Shown here: positions 8,340 through 15,511 of the stretch, in pieces | How positions within the stretch are numbered: the first letter of the stretch is position 1 | How the letters are laid out: each line of letters opens with the position of its first letter | Origin: Actinomycetota bacterium | Lineage (GTDB): Bacteria; Actinomycetota; Acidimicrobiia; IMCC26256; VFJJ01 | Length of the DNA: 64,000 bases | Assembly (NCBI GenBank): GCA_009886115.1 | Contig: VFJJ01000111.1 | Location: 43,093 to 107,092 of the forward strand | Reading direction: 5' to 3' | Notes under the pieces: model-generated | What the model was told of the DNA's origin: nothing | The model's input: only the letters and a program-made list of their open reading frames with translations | The model's database searches: none | Made by a program: the position numbers and the translations under genes

Positions 8340-9399
8340 GCGACGACACCTCCGCCGCCCGGAGCGTGAGCCGCCGGCCTCGACCCGCTCGACGACCGAG
8401 GCCGGCGAGCGCCACGGCGGCCACCACACCAGCCACGACGACGGGGCGACGGTGGCTCGGGCGGGGCCCGGCCGTTTCGAGGCACGCCCGCAGCGCCGAT
8501 TCGTTGTCGTGTTGGGGCGACCACCCGGTGGCCCGCAGGCGGTCGGTGGCAACCACGCAGGCGCTGGCGAGGAACGGGGTCATCCCCGGCGGGACGCTCG
8601 ACGCTCCCATCGCCCACATCCGCGTCAGGACCCGCCGCGCCACGTCGGGGCGCAGCGCGACGCGCCGAGTTGGCTCACCCACCACGGCGCGCACGGCCTC
8701 GGCGCTCAGCCACCCGTCGGCAGCCACGTTGTAGGTCCCCGGGAGGTTGCGATCGACCGCGTGGGCGATGGCCGCGGCCGCATCCTCGACGTGGAGGAAC
8801 TGCACCGGCGGCGGCGAGCTCACCCCGATCGGGGCCCGTCCCAGAGCATGGGCCGCCACCACGGGCGAGGTCGAGTGGCCGAGAACGAAGGCCAGTCGCA
8901 AGACGGTGCCCACCCGGTCGAGACCTTCGAGGCGCCACTCGCGGAGCTGGCGTTCGTTCTCGGCCTTGTGCACTCCCAGGGCGAAGCCGGGATTCGGACG
9001 CAGCGAGGCGTCCTCGGTGAGCGGGACGGGGTTGTCGGCCCAGGCCCCGTAGACGGCCACGCTCGACGTGAGCACCACCGTGCGCACTCCGGCCGCGGCT
9101 GCCGCGTCGAGGAGGCGACGGGTGCCGTCGAGGTTCACCCGGGCCAGGACCGCGTCGTCGAGGTCGGGATCGAACAGGCCCGCCAGATGCACCAGGACCT
9201 CGACACCTTCCAGGAGCTCGGCCAGGTCGGTCGTGACCACGTCGACGCAGCGGAAGTCGAGCCACCGGGGTCGGAACCGGGGCTCGCCGGTGTCGATGCC
9301 GACCACGCGCGCCGTGCGGCCGTCAGCCTCCAGGTGCCGGAGGTAGGCCTGCCCGATGGTTCCCGAGACCCCGCTGATCGCAATCGTCGACACCCCCAT
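8299..9399 (-). CDS. NAD-dependent epimerase/dehydratase family protein
   Basis: A 366-residue protein of the extended SDR type from the ATG at 9399. The N-terminal Rossmann motif is ISGVSGTIGQAYLRHL (a GxxGxxG variant), followed by DVLVHLAG-type strand four (EVLVHLAGLFDPD) and the active-site TSSVAVYGA. The usual YxxxK is not clear; HKAEN may supply the lysine. The C-terminus holds a hydrophobic segment (VVVAGVVAAVALAGLG) and a basic tail, unusual for a soluble epimerase. Substrate is unknown. The last 41 bases overlap the convergent HtrA-like gene. Its start lies only 11 bases from the divergent zinc-protease start. Confidence 0.85.
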   Translation of the reverse strand: MGVSTIAISGVSGTIGQAYLRHLEADGRTARVVGIDTGEPRFRPRWLDFRCVDVVTTDLAELLEGVEVLVHLAGLFDPDLDDAVLARVNLDGTRRLLDAAAAAGVRTVVLTSSVAVYGAWADNPVPLTEDASLRPNPGFALGVHKAENERQLREWRLEGLDRVGTVLRLAFVLGHSTSPVVAAHALGRAPIGVSSPPPVQFLHVEDAAAAIAHAVDRNLPGTYNVAADGWLSAEAVRAVVGEPTRRVALRPDVARRVLTRMWAMGASSVPPGMTPFLASACVVATDRLRATGWSPQHDNESALRACLETAGPRPSHRRPVVVAGVVAAVALAGLGRRAGRGRRLTLRAAEVSSLTTPGGPRAAPGA

Positions 9400-9404
9400 A
9401 CACT
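9399..9404 (+). promoter_or_regulatory. Candidate leaderless -10 box before the zinc protease
   Basis: TACACT ends six bases before the GTG at 9411. It overlaps the first base of the divergent epimerase start codon, so the two genes must have overlapping control regions. Confidence 0.5.
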
Positions 9405-9410
9405 GACCGA

Positions 9411-10901
9411 GTGGACGACCGCGCTCAAGACTCGGGAGACGACGACGATCCCCGACCGACATGGCCGTTCCCCTTCGGCTTCGGCATGTTCGACCCCGCC
9501 ACCTTCGACCCCGCCACCTTCGACCCCGCCACCTTCGACCCGGCCACCTTCGACTGGTCGAAGCTCGATCTCTCGGGCCTCGACCTGTCGACGCTCGACC
9601 TGTCCAACTTCGATCTCTCGCAGTTGGGGCTCTCAGGCGTCGACGTCGCCGCGATGCTGCGCCAGCTCAGCTCCGAGGGTCCGGTGAACTGGGGCATGGC
9701 CCGCCAGGTCGCGGCGATGATCTCCACCGAGGACCCCACGGCCGACGGACCGCTCGCCATGTTCCTCGTGCCCCCCGCAGCCCAGGGGGTGTCGACGCCG
9801 ACCCCGACGCCCCCCCGCCCCATCTCCAGCGCCGAGATCTCCGAGTTCGCCGACCTGGTTCGAGCGGCCGAGGTGCTCGTCGGTCAGGCGATCGACCTGA
9901 CCGGCCCGGCGAACCAGGCCCAGCTGGTCACGCGGGCCCAGTGGGCCGACCAGATCCTCGACGGACTGCATCCCGTGGTCGAGGGCCTGGCCCAGCTCCT
10001 CCAGGCCGGCGGATCGCCGGTTGACGATCCGTCCCGGCTCGAGCAGCACCTCGCCGATTCGGCGGCAGGCCCCGCCGACGACCTCGATCCGCTCTCGTTG
10101 ATCAGCGGCCTGATGCCGGTCCTCGTCCCGATGCTCGTCGGGGTCCAAGCCGGCTTCATGGCCGGGCACCTGGCCCGGATCGCCCTCACACGACACGACC
10201 TGCCCCTGCCCCTCGCGGGCCAGCCGATGGTGCTCCTCGTGGCCGAGAACGTGGACGACTTCGAGCGGGCCTGGTCACTCGACCGACGCGACTTCCGGTT
10301 CGCGCTGGCGCTGCACGAGATCTCGCACGCCTACCTTCGGGCGATCCCCTGGCTCCATGAGCGCATCGTCGAGCTCGCCGTCGAGTACGTCACGGGATAT
10401 CGAATCGACCCGGAGATCCTCGAGGGCCGCTTGGGCACGATCGACCCGGCCGACCCCGCCACCTTCGAGCATGTGCTCGGCGATCCCGGCGCGCTCCTCG
10501 GCGCGATGCACACGCCCGCCCAGGAAGAGACCCGGCGCCGCCTCCAGACCCTGGTCTCGGTCCTCGAAGGTGTCGCCGACCACGTCGTCGAGACCGTCGG
10601 CACGCCGATGATCCCGACCCTGGGCATCATTCAGGAGGCCCGACGGCGCCACCGGGTCGTCCAGGGCGAGGCCGAACGGTTCATCGCCAAGCTCCTCGGC
10701 ATGGAGATGCGCCGTGAGCACTACGACCGGGGCCGGGCGTTCTGCGCGGGGGTCGTGGAGCGGGGCGGAACGGCTGCGTTGACGCGCGTCTGGGAACGAC
10801 CCGAGCACCTCCCGACGCCCAACGAGCTCGAGGCCCCCGGGCTGTGGCTGGCCCGGCTCGAGATCATGGACCAGGATGATCGCGACGGGACCGGTCCCTG
10901 A
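9411..10901 (+). CDS. Zinc-dependent metalloprotease of the DUF2342 family
   Basis: A 496-residue protein starting at GTG 9411. The catalytic H302-E-I-S-H306 motif lies in FALALHEISHAYLRAIPW, and the downstream EGVADHVVETVG and MEMRREHYDRG blocks are typical of the actinobacterial DUF2342 (F420 biosynthesis-associated or zincin-like) family. The family's physiological substrate is not known. The N-terminus is unusual: residues about 27-75 are a run of pentapeptide-like units, first four copies of FDPAT and then L/F-D-L-S-x units, which could form a beta-helix-like stalk. The gene converges with an MFS gene and overlaps it by 38 bases. Confidence 0.88.
   Translation: MDDRAQDSGDDDDPRPTWPFPFGFGMFDPATFDPATFDPATFDPATFDWSKLDLSGLDLSTLDLSNFDLSQLGLSGVDVAAMLRQLSSEGPVNWGMARQVAAMISTEDPTADGPLAMFLVPPAAQGVSTPTPTPPRPISSAEISEFADLVRAAEVLVGQAIDLTGPANQAQLVTRAQWADQILDGLHPVVEGLAQLLQAGGSPVDDPSRLEQHLADSAAGPADDLDPLSLISGLMPVLVPMLVGVQAGFMAGHLARIALTRHDLPLPLAGQPMVLLVAENVDDFERAWSLDRRDFRFALALHEISHAYLRAIPWLHERIVELAVEYVTGYRIDPEILEGRLGTIDPADPATFEHVLGDPGALLGAMHTPAQEETRRRLQTLVSVLEGVADHVVETVGTPMIPTLGIIQEARRRHRVVQGEAERFIAKLLGMEMRREHYDRGRAFCAGVVERGGTAALTRVWERPEHLPTPNELEAPGLWLARLEIMDQDDRDGTGP
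9489..9548 (+). repeat. Four 15-bp tandem repeats
   Basis: Four in-frame copies of TTCGACCCCGCCACC (the last with one change) encode the FDPAT units at the N-terminus of the zinc protease. More diverged 15-base units continue to about 9640 and encode the LDLSx series. Confidence 0.95.
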
Positions 10902-12303
10902 TCGGGGCCGACACCCCACGCGGTCGGCGACGGCGACGGTCACCCGCGGCCCCCTGAGTCCGACGGACACGCTGGACATTCTGACCACCTTGGACGCCCT
11001 GGACGCCTTGGAGACCCTGGAGACCCAGACCATCCTGGTCGCGCTGGTCACGGCCGAGGAGGGCTCGACGGCGACCCGGGGCTCGCTTGTCGAGTGAGAC
11101 CCGGCGGGTCGGATCGTCAGAGCCACTCGCCTGGTTGGCCGTAGCCCGGGTTCCACCGATGTACGAGAGGCCACCGAAACCCAGCCCCAGGGTCAAGAGC
11201 AAGAACCCCGTCCGCCCCCCGAAGTTGCCGACCACCGCGCCGAGGCCACCGAGCACCCAGACCAGCTGGAACCGGGTCTCGAAGCGGGCGAAGGCCCGAC
11301 CGCGGGCCGCGTCGTGAGCATCGCGTTGAATCAGGCTGTCGAAGGCCAGCTTGCCCGCCGAGGCCCCGAGCGCCACGGCGAACGCGACGGCCAGGGTGGC
11401 CAGGCGCCCGAAGCCCCGGGCTGAGAACAGGCAGACCACGGCTGGCAGCAGCAGCGAGCCGACGAGGATCGACTCCTCGCGGATCCGCCGGCGCAGCCCC
11501 GGCGCCACCATGGCGCCCACGAAACCCCCGAGACCCGAGAACCCGAGCACCAGCCCGAAGAACCACGCCGGCTCGCCCGCGGCCTTGAGCGAGAACGCCA
11601 GCAGGAACGTGAGGAACCCGATGGCTCCGCGAAGGACCCCCATGCCCGACACGGCCAGACGAACGCTCGCGGTCTGGAGCTCCGCCCGCTCGAGGTCGGT
11701 CTCGTCGGGCGCCACCGAGCGGGCCCGGTCGAGCTGGAGCGCCGCCACCGCACCCACGAGGAAGACCACCGCGCCCAGGCGCAGCACCCAGGCTGCGCCC
11801 ACGAGCTTCAGGACCAATGCCGCCGGCAGGAGCCCGAGCGTCCCTCCGAGCACGCCGATCAGGGCCAGACGGGCATTGGCCTTGACCAGATCGTCAGGGC
11901 CGTCCACGACCGACGGGACCAGCGCGCTCTTGGTGATCGAGTACGACTTCTGCATCACCAGCGCCCCGAAGGCCAGCGGGAACAGGAAGACGCTGTCGAC
12001 CTGCCCGGCCATCAGGATGCACATCAGTGCCCTTCCGAGGAAGGTGCCGAAGACCATGGCCTTGCGTCCGCCTCGCGAGCGATCGAGGAACGGCCCGATG
12101 ATCGGAGCGATGACGGCGAAGGGCGCCATCGTGAACAGCAGGTACAAGATCGTGCGTCCACGGGCCGCGTCGACCGAGGCCGTGAAGAACAGCGATCCGG
12201 CCAGGGCCGCGGTGATGAACGCGTCGCCGGCCGCGGAGACGGCATGGGTGGCCGCCATCCGAGCGAACGGCGTCGTCTGCTGCGGTATCCCCTGGCGGCT
12301 CAT
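10864..12303 (-). CDS. MFS transporter with repetitive cytoplasmic tail
   Basis: A 479-residue membrane protein with about ten to twelve hydrophobic helices, starting at the ATG at 12303 with AGGGA close upstream. The first cytoplasmic loop carries FLDRSRGGRKAMV, equivalent to the MFS loop 2-3 motif. The last 80 residues are hydrophilic, beginning after the final helix, and include QGLQGVQGVQGG encoded by 9-base repeats, then an Arg-rich end. The substrate cannot be told. The gene at 52562 on the plus strand is a paralogue: both share GDAF/LADAL, SLFF, RSKGYSITK-like (SYSITKSALV versus GYSIAKTAIV) and DDLVKANARL/DDLVRTNARL blocks. Confidence 0.85.
   Translation of the reverse strand: MSRQGIPQQTTPFARMAATHAVSAAGDAFITAALAGSLFFTASVDAARGRTILYLLFTMAPFAVIAPIIGPFLDRSRGGRKAMVFGTFLGRALMCILMAGQVDSVFLFPLAFGALVMQKSYSITKSALVPSVVDGPDDLVKANARLALIGVLGGTLGLLPAALVLKLVGAAWVLRLGAVVFLVGAVAALQLDRARSVAPDETDLERAELQTASVRLAVSGMGVLRGAIGFLTFLLAFSLKAAGEPAWFFGLVLGFSGLGGFVGAMVAPGLRRRIREESILVGSLLLPAVVCLFSARGFGRLATLAVAFAVALGASAGKLAFDSLIQRDAHDAARGRAFARFETRFQLVWVLGGLGAVVGNFGGRTGFLLLTLGLGFGGLSYIGGTRATANQASGSDDPTRRVSLDKRAPGRRRALLGRDQRDQDGLGLQGLQGVQGVQGGQNVQRVRRTQGAAGDRRRRRPRGVSAPIRDRSRRDHPGP
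10972..11025. repeat. 9-bp tandem repeats in the MFS 3' end
   Basis: Six 9-base units of the form CTGGACGCC or TTGGAGACC encode the Gln-Gly repeat in the tail of the MFS protein on the minus strand. The repeat is in frame. Confidence 0.85.
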
Positions 12304-12311
12304 GTATCCCT

Positions 12312-12341
12312 GTCTTCGCTCGCCTGGTCTTCGCTCGCCTG
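12312..12341. repeat. 15-bp tandem duplication upstream of the MFS start
   Basis: GTCTTCGCTCGCCTG occurs twice in perfect tandem, 9 bases upstream of the MFS start codon and within the 170-base divergent spacer shared with the peroxiredoxin gene. Confidence 0.9.
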
Positions 12342-12473
12342 CTGCTCGGCCGGGGGCCGTCCTGACGCGAGCGGCCCCATGCTAGGTGCCATCGGGACAC
12401 GACGAGCGAGGTCCGTAGACTGCGCGATGCCCTGGCCGACGACCAGGCCCACAACGACCGAGGAGCACATCCC

Positions 12474-12938
12474 ATGGCAGTTGCAGTAGGCGACACGGCA
12501 CCCGACTTCGAGTTGCCGGCCACGACCGGCGACAAGATCACGCTCTCGAGCTACCGCGGCTCGAGCAACGTCGCCCTGGTCTTTTACCCCTTCACCTTCA
12601 CCGGCGTGTGTGCCGGCGAGCTCTGCGAGCTCCGCGACGACCTCGCCCGCTACGAGGCAGCCGGCGTACAGGTGCTGGCGATCTCGTGCGACACGAAGTT
12701 CGCCCAGGCCCTGTGGGCCAAGGATCAGGGCTACACCTTCCCCGTGCTCTCCGACTTCTGGCCCCACGGCGAAGTCGCCCGCGCCTACGGCGTGTTCAAC
12801 GACACGGTCGGCTGCGCCATGCGGGGCACGTTCATCATCGACAAGGCCGGCGTCGTCGTCGACGCTTTCCAGACCGACACGCTGGGACAAGCCCGCGAGA
12901 AGGCCCTCTACGACTCGGCGCTGGCCAAGCTGGCCTGA
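12474..12938 (+). CDS. Peroxiredoxin (AhpE/Bcp-like)
   Basis: A 154-residue thioredoxin-fold peroxidase. The peroxidatic Cys46 lies in YPFTFTGVCAGELC, matching the AhpE-type PxxxTxxC motif, with a second Cys51 five residues later and a third in ISCDTKF. AhpE is a one-Cys peroxiredoxin that reduces peroxides in the cytoplasm; the extra cysteines here may allow an intramolecular disulfide. GAGGAG lies eight bases before the ATG and decides the start. It is divergent from the MFS gene and converges with a small conserved gene. The C-terminal WPHGEVARAYGVFND and GTFIID blocks are complete, so the protein is full length. Confidence 0.93.
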   Translation: MAVAVGDTAPDFELPATTGDKITLSSYRGSSNVALVFYPFTFTGVCAGELCELRDDLARYEAAGVQVLAISCDTKFAQALWAKDQGYTFPVLSDFWPHGEVARAYGVFNDTVGCAMRGTFIIDKAGVVVDAFQTDTLGQAREKALYDSALAKLA

Positions 12939-12984
12939 GCACCGGTCGTTCCATCTGTACCCGTCGGACCACGGGAGCCGCCGC

Positions 12985-13001
12985 GCTGCCGATCAGGCAG
13001 C
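12985..13001. terminator. Short hairpin between convergent genes
   Basis: GCTGCC and GGCAGC flank GATCA in the 98-base spacer between the convergent peroxiredoxin and the small conserved gene. The stem is only six pairs and no T-run follows on either strand, so it is a weak terminator candidate. Confidence 0.35.
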
Positions 13002-13016
13002 CCGGCGCCCCGTGCG

Positions 13017-13045
13017 TCTCCGATTCAGTCTCCGATTCAGTCTCC
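13017..13045. repeat. 12-bp tandem repeat at a gene end
   Basis: TCTCCGATTCAG occurs twice in tandem with a partial third copy. The repeat runs into the stop codon of the small gene on the minus strand. Confidence 0.85.
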
Positions 13046-13300
13046 GGGACCGTCGCCCATGTCCCAGTCGAGGACGAGCAGCTCGCGCTCGGCATCGCGC
13101 GCGACCCGTTCCTTGTTCCGTCGGAACTGGGGATCGTGCGGCGGGAGGAGCTGCAGCCTGGCGTCGACCCGCACGCGGAACTCGTCGACCACCGACGAAT
13201 CACCGAGCACCCTGATCACTTCCCAGTGCGGCGCGACCGGCCCCAGGTAGACGATCTTCACGTGCCCTCGCGGCGGCTGGTCATCGAACAGCACGGTCAT
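13037..13300 (-). CDS. Small conserved protein of unknown function
   Basis: An 87-residue protein from the ATG at 13300, chosen because AGAGG lies six bases upstream; the longer frame would need an upstream Met without such a site. It begins MTVLFDDQPPRGHVKIVYLG, continues with an amphipathic beta-rich region and ends in an acidic tail (LVLDWDMGDGPGD). There is no membrane segment, cysteine cluster or recognised motif. The strongly biased codons and clear ribosome site support expression. I cannot assign a family. Confidence 0.65.
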   Translation of the reverse strand: MTVLFDDQPPRGHVKIVYLGPVAPHWEVIRVLGDSSVVDEFRVRVDARLQLLPPHDPQFRRNKERVARDAERELLVLDWDMGDGPGD

Positions 13301-13604
13301 GGAGGTCCTCTCGACAGGCGGCGGCGAACAGCCGGCCTCTGAGCCTATCGAGAGCACCGTCGACGACCCCGGCCCACCTCTGGTCTCGATCAAAGTCACG
13401 CTGCGCGCGAACATCACGACTCTGCGTCAACAGCTCGCCATTCTTTACCCTGAGGCTACGGCTCGTTGACCTCCACGAAACCCGGAGCACCAGAGAATGC
13501 GGGAACGGCGGGGCCCTTTGGAACGTTTCATCCATGAGGGTGTGCATCTCCCACCACCCCGCGATCGAAGATCGTCGGGGCTTCAGGCGAACCGGAGTGA
13601 CCAC
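13301..13604. other. Divergent intergenic region before whiB
   Basis: This 304-base spacer separates the small minus-strand gene from the plus-strand WhiB gene. On the minus strand a TAGGCT-like -10 box lies about 43 bases before the small gene. A TTGACC near 13467 could be a -35 element for whiB, but no convincing -10 follows it. I see no tRNA, hairpin or open frame with good support. Confidence 0.4.
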
Positions 13605-13877
13605 GTGGACCGTATCGACGTCGTTGACCAACCGACCACCGACTACGACTGGATGCAAGCCGCGACGTGCCGGGGACGGTCGCCGTCGGAGTTCTTCCCG
13701 TCTGACGGGGTCGGCGTCGAGCGGGCCCGCCGCATGTGTGCCGATTGCCCGGTGCGGCCCGAGTGCCTCGAGTACGCCTTGTCCCACCGCATCGATCACG
13801 GCGTCTGGGGCGGATGCTCCGAGCGCGAGCGCCGACGGATCCTCCGTCGCCGCCGTGCCCAGCTCCAACCCGCCTGA
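13605..13877 (+). CDS. WhiB family Fe-S transcriptional regulator
   Basis: A 90-residue WhiB-like protein from GTG 13605, with GGAG seven bases upstream. The four Fe-S ligands are Cys22 (AATCRG) and Cys45, Cys48 and Cys54 (CADCPVRPEC). The GVWGG turn follows near residue 66, then the Arg-rich helix (ERERRRILRRRR) expected to contact DNA. WhiB proteins bind the primary sigma factor region 4 and sense O2 or NO through a [4Fe-4S] cluster. A longer in-frame extension upstream has no family similarity and was left out. It converges with the sigma/anti-sigma pair. Confidence 0.93.
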   Translation: MDRIDVVDQPTTDYDWMQAATCRGRSPSEFFPSDGVGVERARRMCADCPVRPECLEYALSHRIDHGVWGGCSERERRRILRRRRAQLQPA

Positions 13878-13878
13878 T

Positions 13879-13952
13879 CCCGAGTCACCCCAGCTGATCA
13901 GGGGCCCGCGCTGGCAACCCGAGTCCACCCTGGCTGATCCGGGGCCCGCGCT
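13879..13952. repeat. Two imperfect 34-35-bp direct repeats between convergent genes
   Basis: Two copies of a sequence of the form CCCGAGTC(C)ACCC-N2-GCTGATC followed by a/cGGGGCCCGCGCT lie end to end, immediately after the whiB stop. Each contains short self-complementary cores. They may act as terminators for the convergent genes or be remnants of a local duplication. Confidence 0.7.
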
Positions 13953-14019
13953 TTCGTGGTGTGACCGCCCGCACCCGATGGGCCCGGTGGGGAGAACCTC
14001 GACCCGATCTGGTCGATGC

Positions 14020-14610
14020 TCAGTTCAAGACGTCGTTGATGGCGTCGGCGAGCTCCTGGAGCCATTCCGGGTCGGAGCCCAGGCCCGGGATCGTCGTGCT
14101 CGTCACGTCGACAACAACGGTGCCGTCGCCCACGTTGACGTCCTCGCCCGCGCTGTCGCCCTCGGCGGGGGCACGTGTCGCGGTGATGCCAGCGATGACC
14201 GCCGCTCGCGACGCGGTCGTCCCCGAGCCCGGCGTGGCCGGAGCGCCCCCGCCACGGGTGCCTGCGATACCCGCTGCGAGGATCACCACCGATGCAGCCA
14301 CCGACGCCCAGCGCAGGCGGGCCGGGGAGGCGACGGCCGCTCGATCCTGAGCAGTCGGCGACGACGACGGGCGATCGGAGGCCACGTCGTCGACGACCCG
14401 GAGCCAGAACGCCGGGGTCCCGCTGCGCATCGGGAGCGTCCGCACCCGCTGACGGACCCGGGCCAACTCGTCGAGCTCGGATCGGCACTCGGCGTGGTCC
14501 GCGAGATGGGCTTCGAGAGCCTGCGCCTCGGTCTCGTCGAGCTCGCCATCGAGCAAGGCGCTGATGAGCTCGTCCCACGGACAGGGTGTGCTGGTCGTCT
14601 GGTCGATCAT
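14020..14610 (-). CDS. Membrane anti-sigma factor with variant zinc motif
   Basis: A 196-residue protein starting at the ATG that overlaps the sigma-factor stop (ATGA at 14607-14610), so the two are translationally coupled. The N-terminal 70 residues match the ZAS anti-sigma fold (WDELISALLDGELDETE and EAHLADHAECRSELDEL). The canonical H-x3-C-x2-C motif appears as His35-x3-His39-x2-Cys42, with a His replacing the first Cys. One membrane helix follows near residues 105-125 (VAASVVILAAGIAG), then an external Thr/Ala-rich domain ending in a short amphipathic segment. It should hold the cognate ECF sigma at the membrane. The signal sensed by the outer domain is unknown. Confidence 0.85.
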   Translation of the reverse strand: MIDQTTSTPCPWDELISALLDGELDETEAQALEAHLADHAECRSELDELARVRQRVRTLPMRSGTPAFWLRVVDDVASDRPSSSPTAQDRAAVASPARLRWASVAASVVILAAGIAGTRGGGAPATPGSGTTASRAAVIAGITATRAPAEGDSAGEDVNVGDGTVVVDVTSTTIPGLGSDPEWLQELADAINDVLN

Positions 14611-15125
14611 CTCGGCATCCCTGTGAGAGCAGCCCGCAGGATCTTGCGGCCACGATGGATGCGCGATCGCACGGTGCCGACGGGTATCCCGAGCGCGATG
14701 GCGATGTCCTCGTACGAGAGACCGGCCACGTCGCACAGCACCACGGCGGTGCGGAACTCGTCGGGCAGCCCGGCCACGGCCAACTCCAGATCGCGAGGGA
14801 GCATGGTGGAGGCCTCGTCGGCCGCTGGTGCCGGCGTCATCACGCGATCGGGGTCGTCGGGGAGGAACCCGACAGGCCGTCGACGGCGACGACGCACGTC
14901 ATCGAGGAACACGTTGGTGCAAATACGGGCCAGCCACGCCTCGAAGTTCCCCGGCTGGTAACCCGCGAGTCCTCTGCGGACCCGCAGAAGGGTGTCTTGC
15001 ACGAGATCCTGCGCATCGTCGTCGTTCCCCGTCAGTCGGTACGCCACGGTGTACAGGAAGCGCCCGTGCGTACGGGCCACGTCCTCCCAGGTGGGGATGG
15101 CGTCGGTCACTGGTGGCAACGACAT
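14607..15125 (-). CDS. ECF-type RNA polymerase sigma factor
   Basis: A protein of 172 residues from ATG 15125, or 196 from an in-frame GTG at 15197; neither has a strong ribosome site, and the shorter form already contains the whole fold. Region 2 is HGRFLYTVAYRLTGNDDDAQD with LVQDTLLRVRRGL and then WLARICTNVFLDDVRRRRRR. Region 4 is LPDEFRTAVVLCDVAGLSYE with IAIALGIPVGTVRSRIHRGR. This is the SigE-like ECF type paired with a ZAS anti-sigma. The order sigma then anti-sigma with a four-base overlap is the standard arrangement. tatA lies downstream on the other side of the promoter region, on the same strand and upstream in transcription. Confidence 0.92.
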   Translation of the reverse strand: MSLPPVTDAIPTWEDVARTHGRFLYTVAYRLTGNDDDAQDLVQDTLLRVRRGLAGYQPGNFEAWLARICTNVFLDDVRRRRRRPVGFLPDDPDRVMTPAPAADEASTMLPRDLELAVAGLPDEFRTAVVLCDVAGLSYEDIAIALGIPVGTVRSRIHRGRKILRAALTGMPR

Positions 15126-15206
15126 CTCGGCGACGATCGGTTCCCGGTGGGCGAGGCGAATCTCTCGGACGGTCGGCGGGGGTCGTTCAGCCCCCACCAG
15201 TGACCG

Positions 15207-15422
15207 TCACGACTTGGCGTCGTCCTTGGAGTCCTTGGAGTCCTTCTTCTCCTTGGAGTCCTTGGCATCCTCGTCGGCCTTGGCGCCCTCGCTCAGGCCC
15301 GACTTGAACTCCTTCTGGGCCTGGCCCAGCGATCGGGCGAGCTTGGGCAGCTTCGCGCTACCGAACAGGAGCAGGACGACCGCCAGGATGATGAGCAGCT
15401 CGGGAGCACCGAGACCAGCCAT
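15207..15422 (-). CDS. tatA: Twin-arginine translocase subunit TatA/E
   Basis: A 71-residue protein from ATG 15422 with AAAGGGA upstream. It has the short periplasmic N-terminus and single membrane helix of TatA (GAPELLIILAVVLLLFGSAK), the hinge and amphipathic helix (LPKLARSLGQAQKEFKSGL), and a highly charged tail of Lys-Asp-Ser repeats. TatA oligomers form the pore for folded protein export with TatB and TatC, which are not encoded here. It lies upstream of the sigma/anti-sigma pair on the same strand. The tail repeat is encoded by TCCTTGGAG-like DNA units. Confidence 0.93.
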   Translation of the reverse strand: MAGLGAPELLIILAVVLLLFGSAKLPKLARSLGQAQKEFKSGLSEGAKADEDAKDSKEKKDSKDSKDDAKS

Positions 15423-15511
15423 GAGGGTCCCTTTCGAAGACGATGGGATCAGCGTAGTGCCGGCCCGACCCACTCTCTCATCGGCCAGCTGAAGCGAGAG
15501 TGAAGGACCGG

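Noticed and set aside
12985..13001. Strong terminator between the peroxiredoxin and the small gene
   Set aside because: The stem is only six pairs and no T-run follows; kept only as a weak candidate.
13467..13500. Sigma-70 promoter for whiB with TTGACC as -35
   Set aside because: No acceptable -10 box occurs 16-18 bases downstream, so it was not called.
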